From: Thermoplasmata archaeon
Lineage (GTDB): Archaea > Thermoplasmatota > Thermoplasmata > Thermoplasmatales > Thermoplasmataceae
Length of the DNA: 37,035 nt
Direction: 5' to 3'
NCBI GenBank assembly: GCA_021816745.1
Contig: JAKAWY010000007.1
Span: 1-37,035, forward strand
Shown: positions 23,765 to 31,727 of the stretch, in pieces
Numbering within the stretch: position 1 is the stretch's first letter
Layout: every line of letters begins with the position of its first letter
Translations under genes and position numbers: made by a program
The notes under the pieces: generated by a model
The model's input: only the letters and a program-made list of their open reading frames with translations
What the model was told of the DNA's origin: nothing
The model's database searches: none

Positions 23765-24534
23765 CTTTCTTTTGCTCCAATTAATTTGGATTTTGCATGG
23801 GATAGCGCAATCATGTTTCTCCTGCTCCGCACGTCAAGATCCATATTCAATATGTTTCCTTTTTCATCAAGAACTGTTCCACCGGTCTCCCTTACCAGAA
23901 GGATGCCTGCGGCTATATCTACATTCCTAAGTTTTTTCTCACTTCCTAAATATGCTACTGAATCAAGGGAACCATTGGCCAGCAATGCCAACTCCATGGA
24001 TGCACATCCAAAAATTCTCAATCTCGTGACATCATCAATCAAATATTGTGGTACGGAAGAAGGGTCCATGGTATATGTCACAGCAGTTCCAGTCATCTTG
24101 TCAGTTTGTGGAAGCTGGATATTATTCCTGAATGCCCCCTTTCCTTTTTCTGCCCAGAAATAATTTGAAGTGGGAAGGTTGAAAACTAACGCCTCGTTAA
24201 TGCTGTTGAAGTCCTTTCCCATAATTGCCAGAGAAATAGAGTATGCCGGAATCTGGTTTTCTGCATTAAATGTTCCGTCAAGAGGATCAATAACAATATT
24301 ATCTTCAAAGCCCCTGTCCACGAAACCTCTCTCTTCACTCACTATATTGAAAGGAAGATTCAATTCTTCTATTCTGTTAATAATTGCATCCTCACATAAA
24401 CTGTCCAGGGTTGATGTCAGAGTACCGTCAGCCCCCATTCCTGTGTATCCCACACGGTCGGATTTATTGAATAAGCTGTTAATCTTTCCTGACAATTGAT
24501 TACCAGTGACTATGAATTCCTTAAGAAATGGCAT
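23761..24534 (-). CDS. Inositol monophosphatase/FBPase-like phosphatase (possible NADP phosphatase)
   Basis: The 257-residue protein is a Mg-dependent phosphatase of the IMPase superfamily: VSEERG with E67/E68, IDPLDGTFN (D83 to N90) and a C-terminal metal aspartate in RNVDIAAG near 208. Archaeal members are usually bifunctional inositol-1-phosphatase/fructose-1,6-bisphosphatases; others are NADP phosphatases. Coupling (ATGA) to the NAD kinase gene argues for the NADP phosphatase role, or for a bifunctional enzyme. A TATA-like sequence lies in the 30-base gap 24535-24564 after the rpoD stop. The length agrees with the family. The class is firm and the physiological substrate is inferred. Confidence 0.9.
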   Translation of the reverse strand: MPFLKEFIVTGNQLSGKINSLFNKSDRVGYTGMGADGTLTSTLDSLCEDAIINRIEELNLPFNIVSEERGFVDRGFEDNIVIDPLDGTFNAENQIPAYSISLAIMGKDFNSINEALVFNLPTSNYFWAEKGKGAFRNNIQLPQTDKMTGTAVTYTMDPSSVPQYLIDDVTRLRIFGCASMELALLANGSLDSVAYLGSEKKLRNVDIAAGILLVRETGGTVLDEKGNILNMDLDVRSRRNMIALSHAKSKLIGAKER

Positions 24535-24564
24535 GGGATAATAAGTTAAAAAAGGTTAATAAAT

Positions 24565-25428
24565 TTAGTCAGCAAAGGAAATGCTGTCAAGAAGATGAGT
24601 TAATCTTTCCGGGATTCTCTTTAAAGCAACATCCAATGCTAATTCTGCTGGAATAGATCCATCCGTTTCGAAATGGAAAATAAATCTGCTTTCATCCTCA
24701 TCAAATAACAGCTTTGATTCGTTGACAACTCCATTTCTTCTTGCCCTATTTATATAGATCATCAATTCCCTTGAAGGAACATCGTCAGATAGAACAATTT
24801 GTGTTGAGTCCTCAGAAACAACTGCACCTGGAAATTTAGATTTGATGACTTCAAAACCAGGATTATCTGCTTTATTTATGAAATATTCCCTGTGAATCTT
24901 GTAGGAAACTCCAGAAGTAACCTGCCATTTTACATGTTCACTGCCTCTTCCAAGATAGGCTTCAGCAGTAACCAGTAAAGCCTGGTTAGAACCAAGTTTG
25001 ACAATAGGAATATCCATGTCTGTAGGGACTAGATCAGTATTGCCTGTGAATGGAAGTAAATCAGCACTGGTAACTTCAGAGGGGCCGGTTTTGTTTATGT
25101 TAAAGGTAACAGTGCACAAACTGCAACCCTTTCCGCCACAAATACAATCATCCCTGAAATTCATTTTCAGGTCTGTCTTGAGTGGAATGAGTCCAATCCT
25201 GTGCGCCACCATTTCATCAAAGAGTGGTAGGGACGAATCAAAAACATTCCCACTGGAATCCCTGATCTGCCCATGCCTGAAAACAACCTTGTCGATGGCT
25301 AGCTTTGGAATATCATTAACCAGGGTTCTCCTGATCATGTTCGCCTCAGCGTAGTTAATGTTGTCAATTTCGAATCGAATAAATCTTTCCTTATTCTCAA
25401 TTACTTTAATGGTGGGTTCACCAGTCAT
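24565..25428 (-). CDS. rpoD: DNA-directed RNA polymerase subunit D
   Basis: This is the archaeal RNA polymerase alpha-like subunit (homologue of Rpb3) that nucleates assembly. The 287-residue protein has N-terminal alpha-type dimerisation sequences (NYAEANMIRRTLVND, HRIGLIPLK) and a zinc-type motif C95-x-C97-x4-C102-x2-C105. After C105 there is no further cysteine, so the Fe-S cluster domain found in Sulfolobus RpoD (which has four Cys) is not functional here, although the insert region is present (about 180-220). Its ATG overlaps the rps11 stop by one base. It is the last gene of the rps13-rps4-rps11-rpoD operon. Confidence 0.96.
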   Translation of the reverse strand: MTGEPTIKVIENKERFIRFEIDNINYAEANMIRRTLVNDIPKLAIDKVVFRHGQIRDSSGNVFDSSLPLFDEMVAHRIGLIPLKTDLKMNFRDDCICGGKGCSLCTVTFNINKTGPSEVTSADLLPFTGNTDLVPTDMDIPIVKLGSNQALLVTAEAYLGRGSEHVKWQVTSGVSYKIHREYFINKADNPGFEVIKSKFPGAVVSEDSTQIVLSDDVPSRELMIYINRARRNGVVNESKLLFDEDESRFIFHFETDGSIPAELALDVALKRIPERLTHLLDSISFAD

Positions 25429-25811
25429 CAGACTCTCCTGCCTCTTTTTCCACCTTTTTTCTTGGTACCATCATGTGGCACTGGGGTGACTTCTTCTATC
25501 CTTACAATCTTGAAACCTGCCCTTGAAAGAGCTCTGATTGCTGATTGAGCGCCCGGTCCTGGTATCTTAGATCTGTTCCCACCAGGGGCCCTGACTTTGA
25601 TAATCAGGTCAGTAATCTCTTTTTCCCTTAGTTTCTCAGAAATCAGATCTGCTGCTTTCATTGCAGCATATGGACTGGACTCGTCTCTGTCATTTTTCAC
25701 AACCATTCCACCAGTGGCTTTGGCAAGTGTTTCAGCACCGGTCTGGTCAGTAACTACAATGATTGTATTGTTCTGTGATGAATATATGTGAGCTATACCT
25801 GTTTTATTCAT
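25428..25811 (-). CDS. rps11: 30S ribosomal protein uS11
   Basis: This small-subunit platform protein of 127 residues has the archaeal form [17 protein letters not shown] at the start, [20 protein letters not shown] in the middle, and the long basic tail [20 protein letters not shown]. The start overlaps the rps4 stop (ATGA) and the stop overlaps the rpoD start, so all are co-translated. Confidence 0.97.
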   Translation of the reverse strand: MNKTGIAHIYSSQNNTIIVVTDQTGAETLAKATGGMVVKNDRDESSPYAAMKAADLISEKLREKEITDLIIKVRAPGGNRSKIPGPGAQSAIRALSRAGFKIVRIEEVTPVPHDGTKKKGGKRGRRV

Positions 25812-26410
25812 TCGGATTTCATCTCCTTAGCAGCGTCAACTTTCTCAGCAGACTCTTCATTCTTCTCTTCTTTTTCCACAGTTCCTGCAATAAGTTTCCT
25901 TACAGGGTGCATGTCATCAGAAAATGGAGATTTTCCAGTATATGAAATTGAATCCTCTTCAAGTGATTCTACGAGTAATCCTGGAACAGTAACTCGTCTA
26001 CCGTTGAGCAATATATGACCATGAGTAATCATCTGTCTGGCCTGACCAATGGTAACAGAAAGGTTTTTCCTGAATACAACTGTTTGAAGTCTTCTTTCAA
26101 GCACATTTTCCATATTTAATGAAAGAATGTCATCCAGAGATGTATTTCCGGAAATAATTCTGTACCTGTTTAATCTGGAAAGCAAAAGATTAAGCTGTTT
26201 CATTGCAACAGGATCATTTGATCTTATCCTGGCTTGAAGCTGTCTTGCCTGTGATCTTATGGAATCAAGCATTGCCTGACTTTTCCATAATTCCTTTTTG
26301 TTTTTAAGACCATAGGTATTCATTATGATTCTTTCGCTGTCAATTCTGGCTTTTTCCCAAGGATGCCTTGGAGTTGAATATGTTTTTTTAGGAAATTTCG
26401 GGTCTCCCAT
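25808..26410 (-). CDS. rps4: 30S ribosomal protein uS4
   Basis: This primary 16S rRNA-binding protein has 200 residues. It starts [22 protein letters not shown]-like, as archaeal S4 does. It has an S4 RNA-binding domain near 120-150 ([20 protein letters not shown]). The last 30 residues are a charged E/K-rich tail ([13 protein letters not shown]), longer than in many homologues and probably disordered. It follows rps13 after five bases. Confidence 0.96.
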   Translation of the reverse strand: MGDPKFPKKTYSTPRHPWEKARIDSERIIMNTYGLKNKKELWKSQAMLDSIRSQARQLQARIRSNDPVAMKQLNLLLSRLNRYRIISGNTSLDDILSLNMENVLERRLQTVVFRKNLSVTIGQARQMITHGHILLNGRRVTVPGLLVESLEEDSISYTGKSPFSDDMHPVRKLIAGTVEKEEKNEESAEKVDAAKEMKSE

Positions 26411-26415
26411 CTAAA

Positions 26416-26880
26416 TCACTCCTTCTTCCTCTGCACACCAACAGAAAGACCTTTACGTCCATTACTTCTGGTTCTCTGCCCTCTTACCTTGTGCTTGCCT
26501 TCGTGCCTGATCCCTTTATAGGATCTCATTTTCTTCAAGGCGTTAATGTTGTCCTGTATCTGAACATCAAGGTCATTGGTAACAAGATTCATGTTTTTTC
26601 CAGTAACTGGATCAAACCTGTTGTTGAGCATCCAAGAAGGTATGTCAGAATATTCCTGAGACTCTACAAAGTCTCTAATTTCCTGAACTTCATCCTCAGA
26701 TAGATCTCCTATCTGTTTATTTTGGTCAATCTGAAGTTTTTTGATTATGGTTTCAGATAACCTAATTCCAATCCCCTTGAGGTCCGACATGGCCAGGACT
26801 ACATTTCGCTCGCCTTTAAGATCTTTGTTTGCAATACGTACTATGTACTGAAAGTCTTCTTTCTTATCTTTTTCGGCCAT
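26416..26880 (-). CDS. rps13: 30S ribosomal protein uS13
   Basis: This small-subunit head protein contacts the 50S subunit and tRNA. From the ATG at 26880 it has 154 residues: YIVRIANKDLKGERNV, the helix-hairpin-helix GIGIRLSETIIKKLQID, and the conserved basic C-terminus IRHEGKHKVRGQRTRSNGRK. I chose this ATG because GGTGA lies five bases before it. The ATG seven codons upstream (26901) has no such signal. Archaeal S13 is extended at the N-terminus compared with bacteria. First gene of the rps13-rps4-rps11-rpoD operon. Confidence 0.95.
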   Translation of the reverse strand: MAEKDKKEDFQYIVRIANKDLKGERNVVLAMSDLKGIGIRLSETIIKKLQIDQNKQIGDLSEDEVQEIRDFVESQEYSDIPSWMLNNRFDPVTGKNMNLVTNDLDVQIQDNINALKKMRSYKGIRHEGKHKVRGQRTRSNGRKGLSVGVQRKKE

Positions 26881-26938
26881 TATTTCACCGTCCCATGACA
26901 TCCGTTAAATGTCAATCTTTGAGGCTCAGGTTCATTAT

Positions 26939-26952
26939 TAAAATATATATAG
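26939..26952 (-). promoter_or_regulatory. TATA box of the rps13-rps4-rps11-rpoD operon
   Basis: Read on the minus strand the sequence is CTATATATATTTTA, a near-ideal archaeal TATA box. A start site about 25 bases downstream gives a leader of roughly 35-40 bases to the chosen ATG, consistent with Shine-Dalgarno-led translation. Confidence 0.65.
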
Positions 26953-27042
26953 TCTTTTTGCAAGATCCAGTAAAGTTGGTGTACAGGATTTACCGTAAAA
27001 TCTGATGTTACAAATAATGTTTAAAAAAATATTCATGTTAAA

Positions 27043-27453
27043 TCAAGGTATTGAATTTAACAGTTGCTTTTTGATTGATGCTGGAATTTGTGTTTTTTTC
27101 AATGATTCGTCAATCCAAACCAGAACAATTTTTCCTGTAGCAAAAACTTTTCCAGTTACATGATCTGAAACTTCATGGAGAAAAACGCAATGAGAATTAC
27201 CTGCTTCACTAATCCAGGTAATAATTTCCGGATGATCTTCGAAATGAAGCGGCGCTTTGAAATCAGCTTCTGCAAATTTTACGACGAAAGCAACGTCATT
27301 TGAATCAAAACCATTTAAAACTTCCCGGAAAAATGCAATTCTCCCCAATTCGAAATACGTAAAATAATTTGCATTGTTAACATGATTCAATGCGTCCAAA
27401 TCACCGAACCTCATTTGAATTTTGAGATGTAGTTTTTTTTCATCTGCGGACAT
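27043..27453 (-). CDS. Hotdog-fold acyl-CoA thioesterase (4HBT/YbgC-like)
   Basis: The 136-residue protein has the 4HBT signature QMRFGDLDALNHVNNANY (residues 13-30) with the active-site Asp at D18/D20 followed by HVNN. The FELGR phrase after it and the C-terminal strands (VFATGKIVLVWID) complete one hotdog unit. It would hydrolyse acyl-CoA to free acid and CoA; chain length is not decidable. The ATG at 27453 follows a TATA box (27478-27488 plus-strand coordinates) about 27-30 bases away, so the mRNA is leaderless. A TTG eight codons upstream at 27477 overlaps that box and is unlikely. Confidence 0.9.
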   Translation of the reverse strand: MSADEKKLHLKIQMRFGDLDALNHVNNANYFTYFELGRIAFFREVLNGFDSNDVAFVVKFAEADFKAPLHFEDHPEIITWISEAGNSHCVFLHEVSDHVTGKVFATGKIVLVWIDESLKKTQIPASIKKQLLNSIP

Positions 27454-27477
27454 GGTTTTCCTTAATTTCAATCTCAA

Positions 27478-27488
27478 CTATATTTTTT
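27478..27488 (-). promoter_or_regulatory. TATA box of the thioesterase gene
   Basis: AAAAAATATAG on the minus strand lies about 25-35 bases before the ATG at 27453. The spacing fits a leaderless transcript and helped fix the start. The rest of 27490-27686 is A/T-rich and shows no ORF or hairpin that I can support. Confidence 0.5.
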
Positions 27489-27686
27489 TGCTTCTTATTC
27501 TGTTCCGGCATTTAATGTAGCAGTATGAAAACTCGTTAAATTATATCCTTGGGTTTTAAAAAGTATGCTAACATTTAATTTGCATTTAAAAGCTGTCTAA
27601 GATTGCCTAAATTAATTTTAATAATACCTTCATAATAATTTTTTTTATAATATTTAAGTATGTCTGGATATTAATTGAATGCTGGA

Positions 27687-27699
27687 AAGTATATATAGG
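27687..27699 (+). promoter_or_regulatory. TATA box of the SRPBCC-like gene
   Basis: AAGTATATATAGG lies about 25 bases before the ATG at 27718, with no Shine-Dalgarno sequence between; this is a clear leaderless promoter. Confidence 0.65.
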
Positions 27700-27717
27700 T
27701 TAAAAAAATAATCTCAA

Positions 27718-28494
27718 ATGAAGTATTCATTTTCCACAAGTATATATTTTCCCATGCCGCCTCCGGTTGTTTCGGAATTTGTTACGAACCCATGGTTATT
27801 CTTTAACCCAACAGGTCATATAACTGTGTTAAAGAAGATAACAGATGAAAAATGGGATATCTGTTTTAACCTGCATATCGATCAGTCCAGGGGAAATGCA
27901 TTCTATGGTACAATGGATGGACCCACTAAAAAGGGAAATGATCTTTTTTACGCTGCAAAATCCAATGAAGATGAAATTAATTTTGTGTTAAAGGCATCTT
28001 TCAAGACTACACCCACTGGTACAGATCTTGAATTAGCTTTTGACGTTGTTACCAATTATGCATTTTTTGACAGGTTTAAAGGTGAAAATTTTTCACTAAC
28101 TCCTGAACATATTATAAAGAGACACCTTTCTGAAAGAATACCTGAAATTTTGAACATAGTAAACTACAGGGAACAGGGAAGAGAATTTCTCCTTGAAACT
28201 GCTAACCTTTCAGGTGCACAGGCAATTCCATTTTTGAAAAGCAAAGCAAGGGACATTAAAAACTGTATTGTGATAGGTACTTCAAAAACAATGAAATTCA
28301 CTATTATTGTTTCAAATGAACAATTTGACAATATCAATGCTGAATCTGGAAATACACAGACTTTTGGAGGAGAAGCAATACTTGATATCCTTAACAATAC
28401 AGATATATTCCTGATAGGTATTTACGATGTTTCCGCTTCGAATCAGGTCAGGGAATTAGTGGAAAAACAGTACGAGAAATCATTATCAGCATGA
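27718..28494 (+). CDS. Putative SRPBCC (START/CoxG-like) domain protein, function unknown
   Basis: The 258-residue soluble protein looks like an SRPBCC ligand-binding fold in its first 150 residues. It starts with a beta strand (MKYSFSTSIYFPMP), then an alpha region with VVSEFVTNPWLFFNPTGH, and then a run of antiparallel strands (WDICFNLHID, NFVLKASFKTTPTGTDLELAFDV) ending in a helix IIKRHLSERIPEILNIV. Residues about 160-258 form a second alpha/beta region (AQAIPFLKSKARDIKNCIVI, then TMKFTIIVSNEQFD) that I do not recognise. No signal peptide or membrane segment is seen. The fold call is from pattern only. It stands alone, 95 bases before the tRNA gene. Confidence 0.55.
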   Translation: MKYSFSTSIYFPMPPPVVSEFVTNPWLFFNPTGHITVLKKITDEKWDICFNLHIDQSRGNAFYGTMDGPTKKGNDLFYAAKSNEDEINFVLKASFKTTPTGTDLELAFDVVTNYAFFDRFKGENFSLTPEHIIKRHLSERIPEILNIVNYREQGREFLLETANLSGAQAIPFLKSKARDIKNCIVIGTSKTMKFTIIVSNEQFDNINAESGNTQTFGGEAILDILNNTDIFLIGIYDVSASNQVRELVEKQYEKSLSA

Positions 28495-28556
28495 TTTCTA
28501 TTCCAATAATAGATCTATCCCGTTTATCCACATTCCATTAATTTTACTATTAGAAA

Positions 28557-28568
28557 GGTTTAAAATTG
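28557..28568 (+). promoter_or_regulatory. TATA box of the tRNA gene
   Basis: GGTTTAAAATTG is centred about 27 bases before the first tRNA base (28590), the standard archaeal spacing. Confidence 0.5.
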
Positions 28569-28589
28569 TTGTACATATCAGGGAAAAAG

Positions 28590-28663
28590 GGGGTTGTAGC
28601 TTAGCTAGGTAGAGCGCCTGGCTCATAACCAGGTGGTCATTGGTTCGAATCCGATCAGCCCCA
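28590..28663 (+). tRNA. tRNA with CAU anticodon (elongator Met most likely; Ile2 not excluded)
   Basis: The 74-base gene folds into a full cloverleaf. The acceptor GGGGTTG (28590-28596) pairs with CAGCCCC (28656-28662), with discriminator A at 28663. The D arm is GCTT/GAGC. The anticodon stem CCTGG/CCAGG closes the loop CTCATAA (anticodon CAT at 28624-28626). The T arm is ATTGG-TTCGAAT-CCGAT. There is no intron and no encoded CCA. The anticodon stem lacks the three consecutive G-C pairs typical of initiator tRNA, so it is not the initiator. CAU with a modified C34 could also be tRNA-Ile2; the sequence cannot exclude it. An oligo-T (28690-28694) follows as a likely terminator. Confidence 0.93.
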
Positions 28664-28715
28664 TTTAAAAAAAGTCACCAATTTCCTGATTTTTAAAATA
28701 TATGGAGAGAGGGAT

Positions 28716-30701
28716 TTACCATATGTTTACCCTCTTTGTACTATTTGAGTTTTTATCACAGTTGAATGAATCAAGGAAGTTTTCATGCATATATGCAGGA
28801 ATTGTGCCTCTATAGACCACAGGTGAATGAGGATCCATTGTTATGCTAAGTTTAAGGTACTCATCTCTCTCATGATATTTCCAGAGCTGGGAGAAAGAGA
28901 CGAAAAACCTTTGTTCAGGAGTCATTCCATCTATGGGACCTGGCCTTCCATCCCTGTGGAATTTTTTCTGAAGGGCTTCATATGCAATACTAACTCCACC
29001 GATATCAGCAATATTTTCACCTAATGTCAATTTTCCGTTAACATTTAAACCCGGCAAAGGCTCAAATGCACTGTACATTTTTTCTATTTCGGTAGAAAGT
29101 TTTTCAAATTTTTCTTTGTCAGTTTCTGTCCACCAGTTATTGATATTCCCGTTTTCATCATAATTTCTTCCCTGATCATCATAACCATGTGTTATCTCAT
29201 GTCCTATAACAGCACCAATGGATCCATAGTTCACAGCATCGTCCATATCAGGATCGAAACAAGGAGGCTGTAATATTCCTGCTGGAAAAACAATTTCATT
29301 GTCTGTAGGTGAAAAATAAGCATTAATTGTGGGAGGTGTCATATACCATTCATTTGGATCCACATCAGTTCCTACTCTGGCGTACACCCTATTCATTTCA
29401 AACTGGGTGCTTCTTAGTATATTGCCAAATAGATCATCCTCCTGAATCAAAAGAGAAGAATAATCTCTGAAATTATCCGGAAATCCGAGCTTTACTCTTA
29501 ACTTTGAAAGTTTTAACAGAGCCCTTTTTCTTGTTTCCTCCTCAAGCCATGGAAGTTTTTCCAGCCTTTCATGGAAGGTTTGTAAAATATCATTTACCAT
29601 TACCATTGATTTTTTCTTTGATTCCTCTGTAAAATATCTGGAAACAAAAATGCTACCAAGGGCCTCTCCCACATAAGCATCTACCAGTGATACTGATTTT
29701 TTCCATCTTTTACCCTGAATGGGCTGACCCATTAATTTTTTACCATAAAAATTAAAATGTTCTGTATCGGCTGCACTGTGGAGATAAGGAGCTGCAAAAG
29801 TTATTACATTCCAGTAAAGATATGATTTAATCTTATCAAGATCGATAACATCCATTATTTTGTTTATGTATTCTAAAACTTCAGGTTGTCCAACGATTAA
29901 ATAAGTTATTTTTGGGATACCGAGTTTACTGAAATATGCCTCAAGTTTCAGGTGCTTGAATTTGTTCAATGCATCCTCATAATCTATCTTGTTGTAATTT
30001 TTTTCGTCATCTCTTAAATCTGCTCTTGATCTACTAATTTTTGCTATTCCTTCTTCAATTTCCAAAACATTTCCTGAAATTTTTTTGGATTGATCATTGG
30101 AAAAACCATAAAGATTACACATATTCTCAATATGGTCAGCATAATCTTTTTTAATTTGCGCAAATGTAGATGACAAATAATATTCCCTGTCTGGAAGATT
30201 TAACCCACCCTGAACCAGGTACAGTGTATATTTGGAACTGTCTTTTTTATCAGGTGATGGATCTGTTGAATAAAACACCTGTATTCCAAGTGAATGGAGA
30301 TTGATAATTTCATTAAGTAATTCGTTTCTATCAGAAATTCTGGTTATCCCATCCATGATGTCTTTTATGGGCTTGAATCCAACTGTTTCCAGTTTATCAA
30401 GATTAATGACTGACTTGTGAAAGTTTCCAAGCATTCTAGCCAAATCGCCCTGAATTTTTCCGGATGCGGATTCTTCCAGGATTTTTCCAAGAAGGTATAT
30501 ATTCCATTCATACATCTCAGTCATAGTTCCATAACTGGATTTATCTTCAGGAATAGGTGTCTCCTTTAACCATTTACCATTTGAATATGTGTATAAGTCA
30601 TTGCACGGTTTTGCACTTTTATCCATATATAACGCTGAAAATTTAGGCGCCTGAGGTTTTATATCCACAATCGTTGCGTTTCTCGGACTGTTCTCTTCCA
30701 T
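28716..30701 (-). CDS. M13 family zinc endopeptidase (neprilysin/PepO-like)
   Basis: This 661-residue oligopeptidase has the complete M13 core: NAYF (460-463), the zinc site HEITH (501-505), third ligand E562 in GENIADIGG, and the family N-terminal phrase KPCNDLYTYSNGKWL (32-46). It has neither signal peptide nor transmembrane helix at the N-terminus, so it is probably cytoplasmic, unlike neprilysin. The usual C-terminal C-x-x-W is present as a variant (NIW, Cys missing). The family is bacterial/eukaryotic and patchy in archaea, so lateral transfer is likely but unproven. A GTTTAATACG box (minus strand) about 25 bases before the ATG suggests a leaderless promoter. Confidence 0.95.
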   Translation of the reverse strand: MEENSPRNATIVDIKPQAPKFSALYMDKSAKPCNDLYTYSNGKWLKETPIPEDKSSYGTMTEMYEWNIYLLGKILEESASGKIQGDLARMLGNFHKSVINLDKLETVGFKPIKDIMDGITRISDRNELLNEIINLHSLGIQVFYSTDPSPDKKDSSKYTLYLVQGGLNLPDREYYLSSTFAQIKKDYADHIENMCNLYGFSNDQSKKISGNVLEIEEGIAKISRSRADLRDDEKNYNKIDYEDALNKFKHLKLEAYFSKLGIPKITYLIVGQPEVLEYINKIMDVIDLDKIKSYLYWNVITFAAPYLHSAADTEHFNFYGKKLMGQPIQGKRWKKSVSLVDAYVGEALGSIFVSRYFTEESKKKSMVMVNDILQTFHERLEKLPWLEEETRKRALLKLSKLRVKLGFPDNFRDYSSLLIQEDDLFGNILRSTQFEMNRVYARVGTDVDPNEWYMTPPTINAYFSPTDNEIVFPAGILQPPCFDPDMDDAVNYGSIGAVIGHEITHGYDDQGRNYDENGNINNWWTETDKEKFEKLSTEIEKMYSAFEPLPGLNVNGKLTLGENIADIGGVSIAYEALQKKFHRDGRPGPIDGMTPEQRFFVSFSQLWKYHERDEYLKLSITMDPHSPVVYRGTIPAYMHENFLDSFNCDKNSNSTKRVNIW

Positions 30702-30800
30702 AATCTTGCAAAGCCTTTATCGTATTAAACAGTTCACCAAAATCTTTGAAAATAGACAGTTTTGATGAAAAACTTTTAGCCTCTCGATAGATCATTATAT

Positions 30801-31727
30801 ATGTATTCACCAAAGTCCAAAGAAGTTTTTAAAATATTCAAAGGTCTGGAAACAGTTGATGGTGCAGGTGTAAGGCTCAGAAGAATGTTTGGCGGAATGA
30901 ATACAGTTAGAATTACTGATCCGTTTCTTCTCCTGGATCAATTTGGCTCCAGTATTCCATCTGAATATTCAGCAGGCTTTCCATGGCATCCTCACCGTGG
31001 TATAGAAACAGTGACATATCTCCTTGAGGGAAAAGTGGCCCATGAAGATAGTGAAGGCCATTCTGGGACTATTTATCCCGGAGATGCTCAATGGATGACC
31101 TCTGGGAGCGGTATTTTTCACCAGGAAATGCCAGACAGTATGAAATTACAGGATTATGAAAAATTAAAATTAAATGGTACTGTCAATAACACGGTGAAAG
31201 GATTGCAGTTGTGGATAAACATACCATCTTTACAGAAAATGGAGACTCCTGCTTATCGAAGTCTGACCAGGGAATCCATCCCAGTGATAGATGACAAAAA
31301 TGGCAACAAAGTTCACATCATTGCGGGTGAATATGAAAAGGTGCGCAATGAACTTCCAATGAAGCCTGCAATTGATCCAGTGTATATAGATGTGGAAATG
31401 CCGCCAGAGTCTTCCTTTACCTTTGCAGTCAAAACCGGACACACTTCTTTCCTTAATATGATATCAGGTGAAATCCGTGGGGTAAGAGGAATTGAACAAC
31501 CTGTCCGGGAAAACACAACACTGGTTTTTTCCAGAGATGGAAGTGAAATTAAAGCTTTGACTGAAAATGAAAGGGCAAGATTTATTATTGTCTCAGGAAA
31601 ACCGCTTAACGAGGAAATTTATTGGAATGGGCCAATTGTGATGAACACCGAAGAGCAGATAATGGAAGCACTCTCTGATCTTAGAAATAATAAATTTGTA
31701 CGTGAGAAAAATCCCATTATGGGATGA
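30801..31727 (+). CDS. Pirin family (cupin) protein
   Basis: The 308-residue two-cupin protein has the pirin metal site: H63 and H65 in PWHPHRG, then H107 and E109 in GIFHQEMP. The spacing is close to that of human pirin (56, 58, 101, 103). Bacterial and archaeal pirins include quercetin 2,3-dioxygenases and iron-containing redox sensors; activity is unknown here. It lies between two divergent/convergent minus-strand genes: upstream is the M13 gene (divergent, 99-base gap 30702-30800 carrying both promoters), and its stop abuts the homoserine dehydrogenase stop with no gap. Confidence 0.92.
   Translation: MYSPKSKEVFKIFKGLETVDGAGVRLRRMFGGMNTVRITDPFLLLDQFGSSIPSEYSAGFPWHPHRGIETVTYLLEGKVAHEDSEGHSGTIYPGDAQWMTSGSGIFHQEMPDSMKLQDYEKLKLNGTVNNTVKGLQLWINIPSLQKMETPAYRSLTRESIPVIDDKNGNKVHIIAGEYEKVRNELPMKPAIDPVYIDVEMPPESSFTFAVKTGHTSFLNMISGEIRGVRGIEQPVRENTTLVFSRDGSEIKALTENERARFIIVSGKPLNEEIYWNGPIVMNTEEQIMEALSDLRNNKFVREKNPIMG

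Noticed and set aside
27490-27686. Possible small RNA or attachment site in the long gap before the SRPBCC-like gene
   Set aside because: The sequence is plain A/T-rich DNA with no convincing hairpin, terminator or repeat; it is best explained as two divergent promoters.
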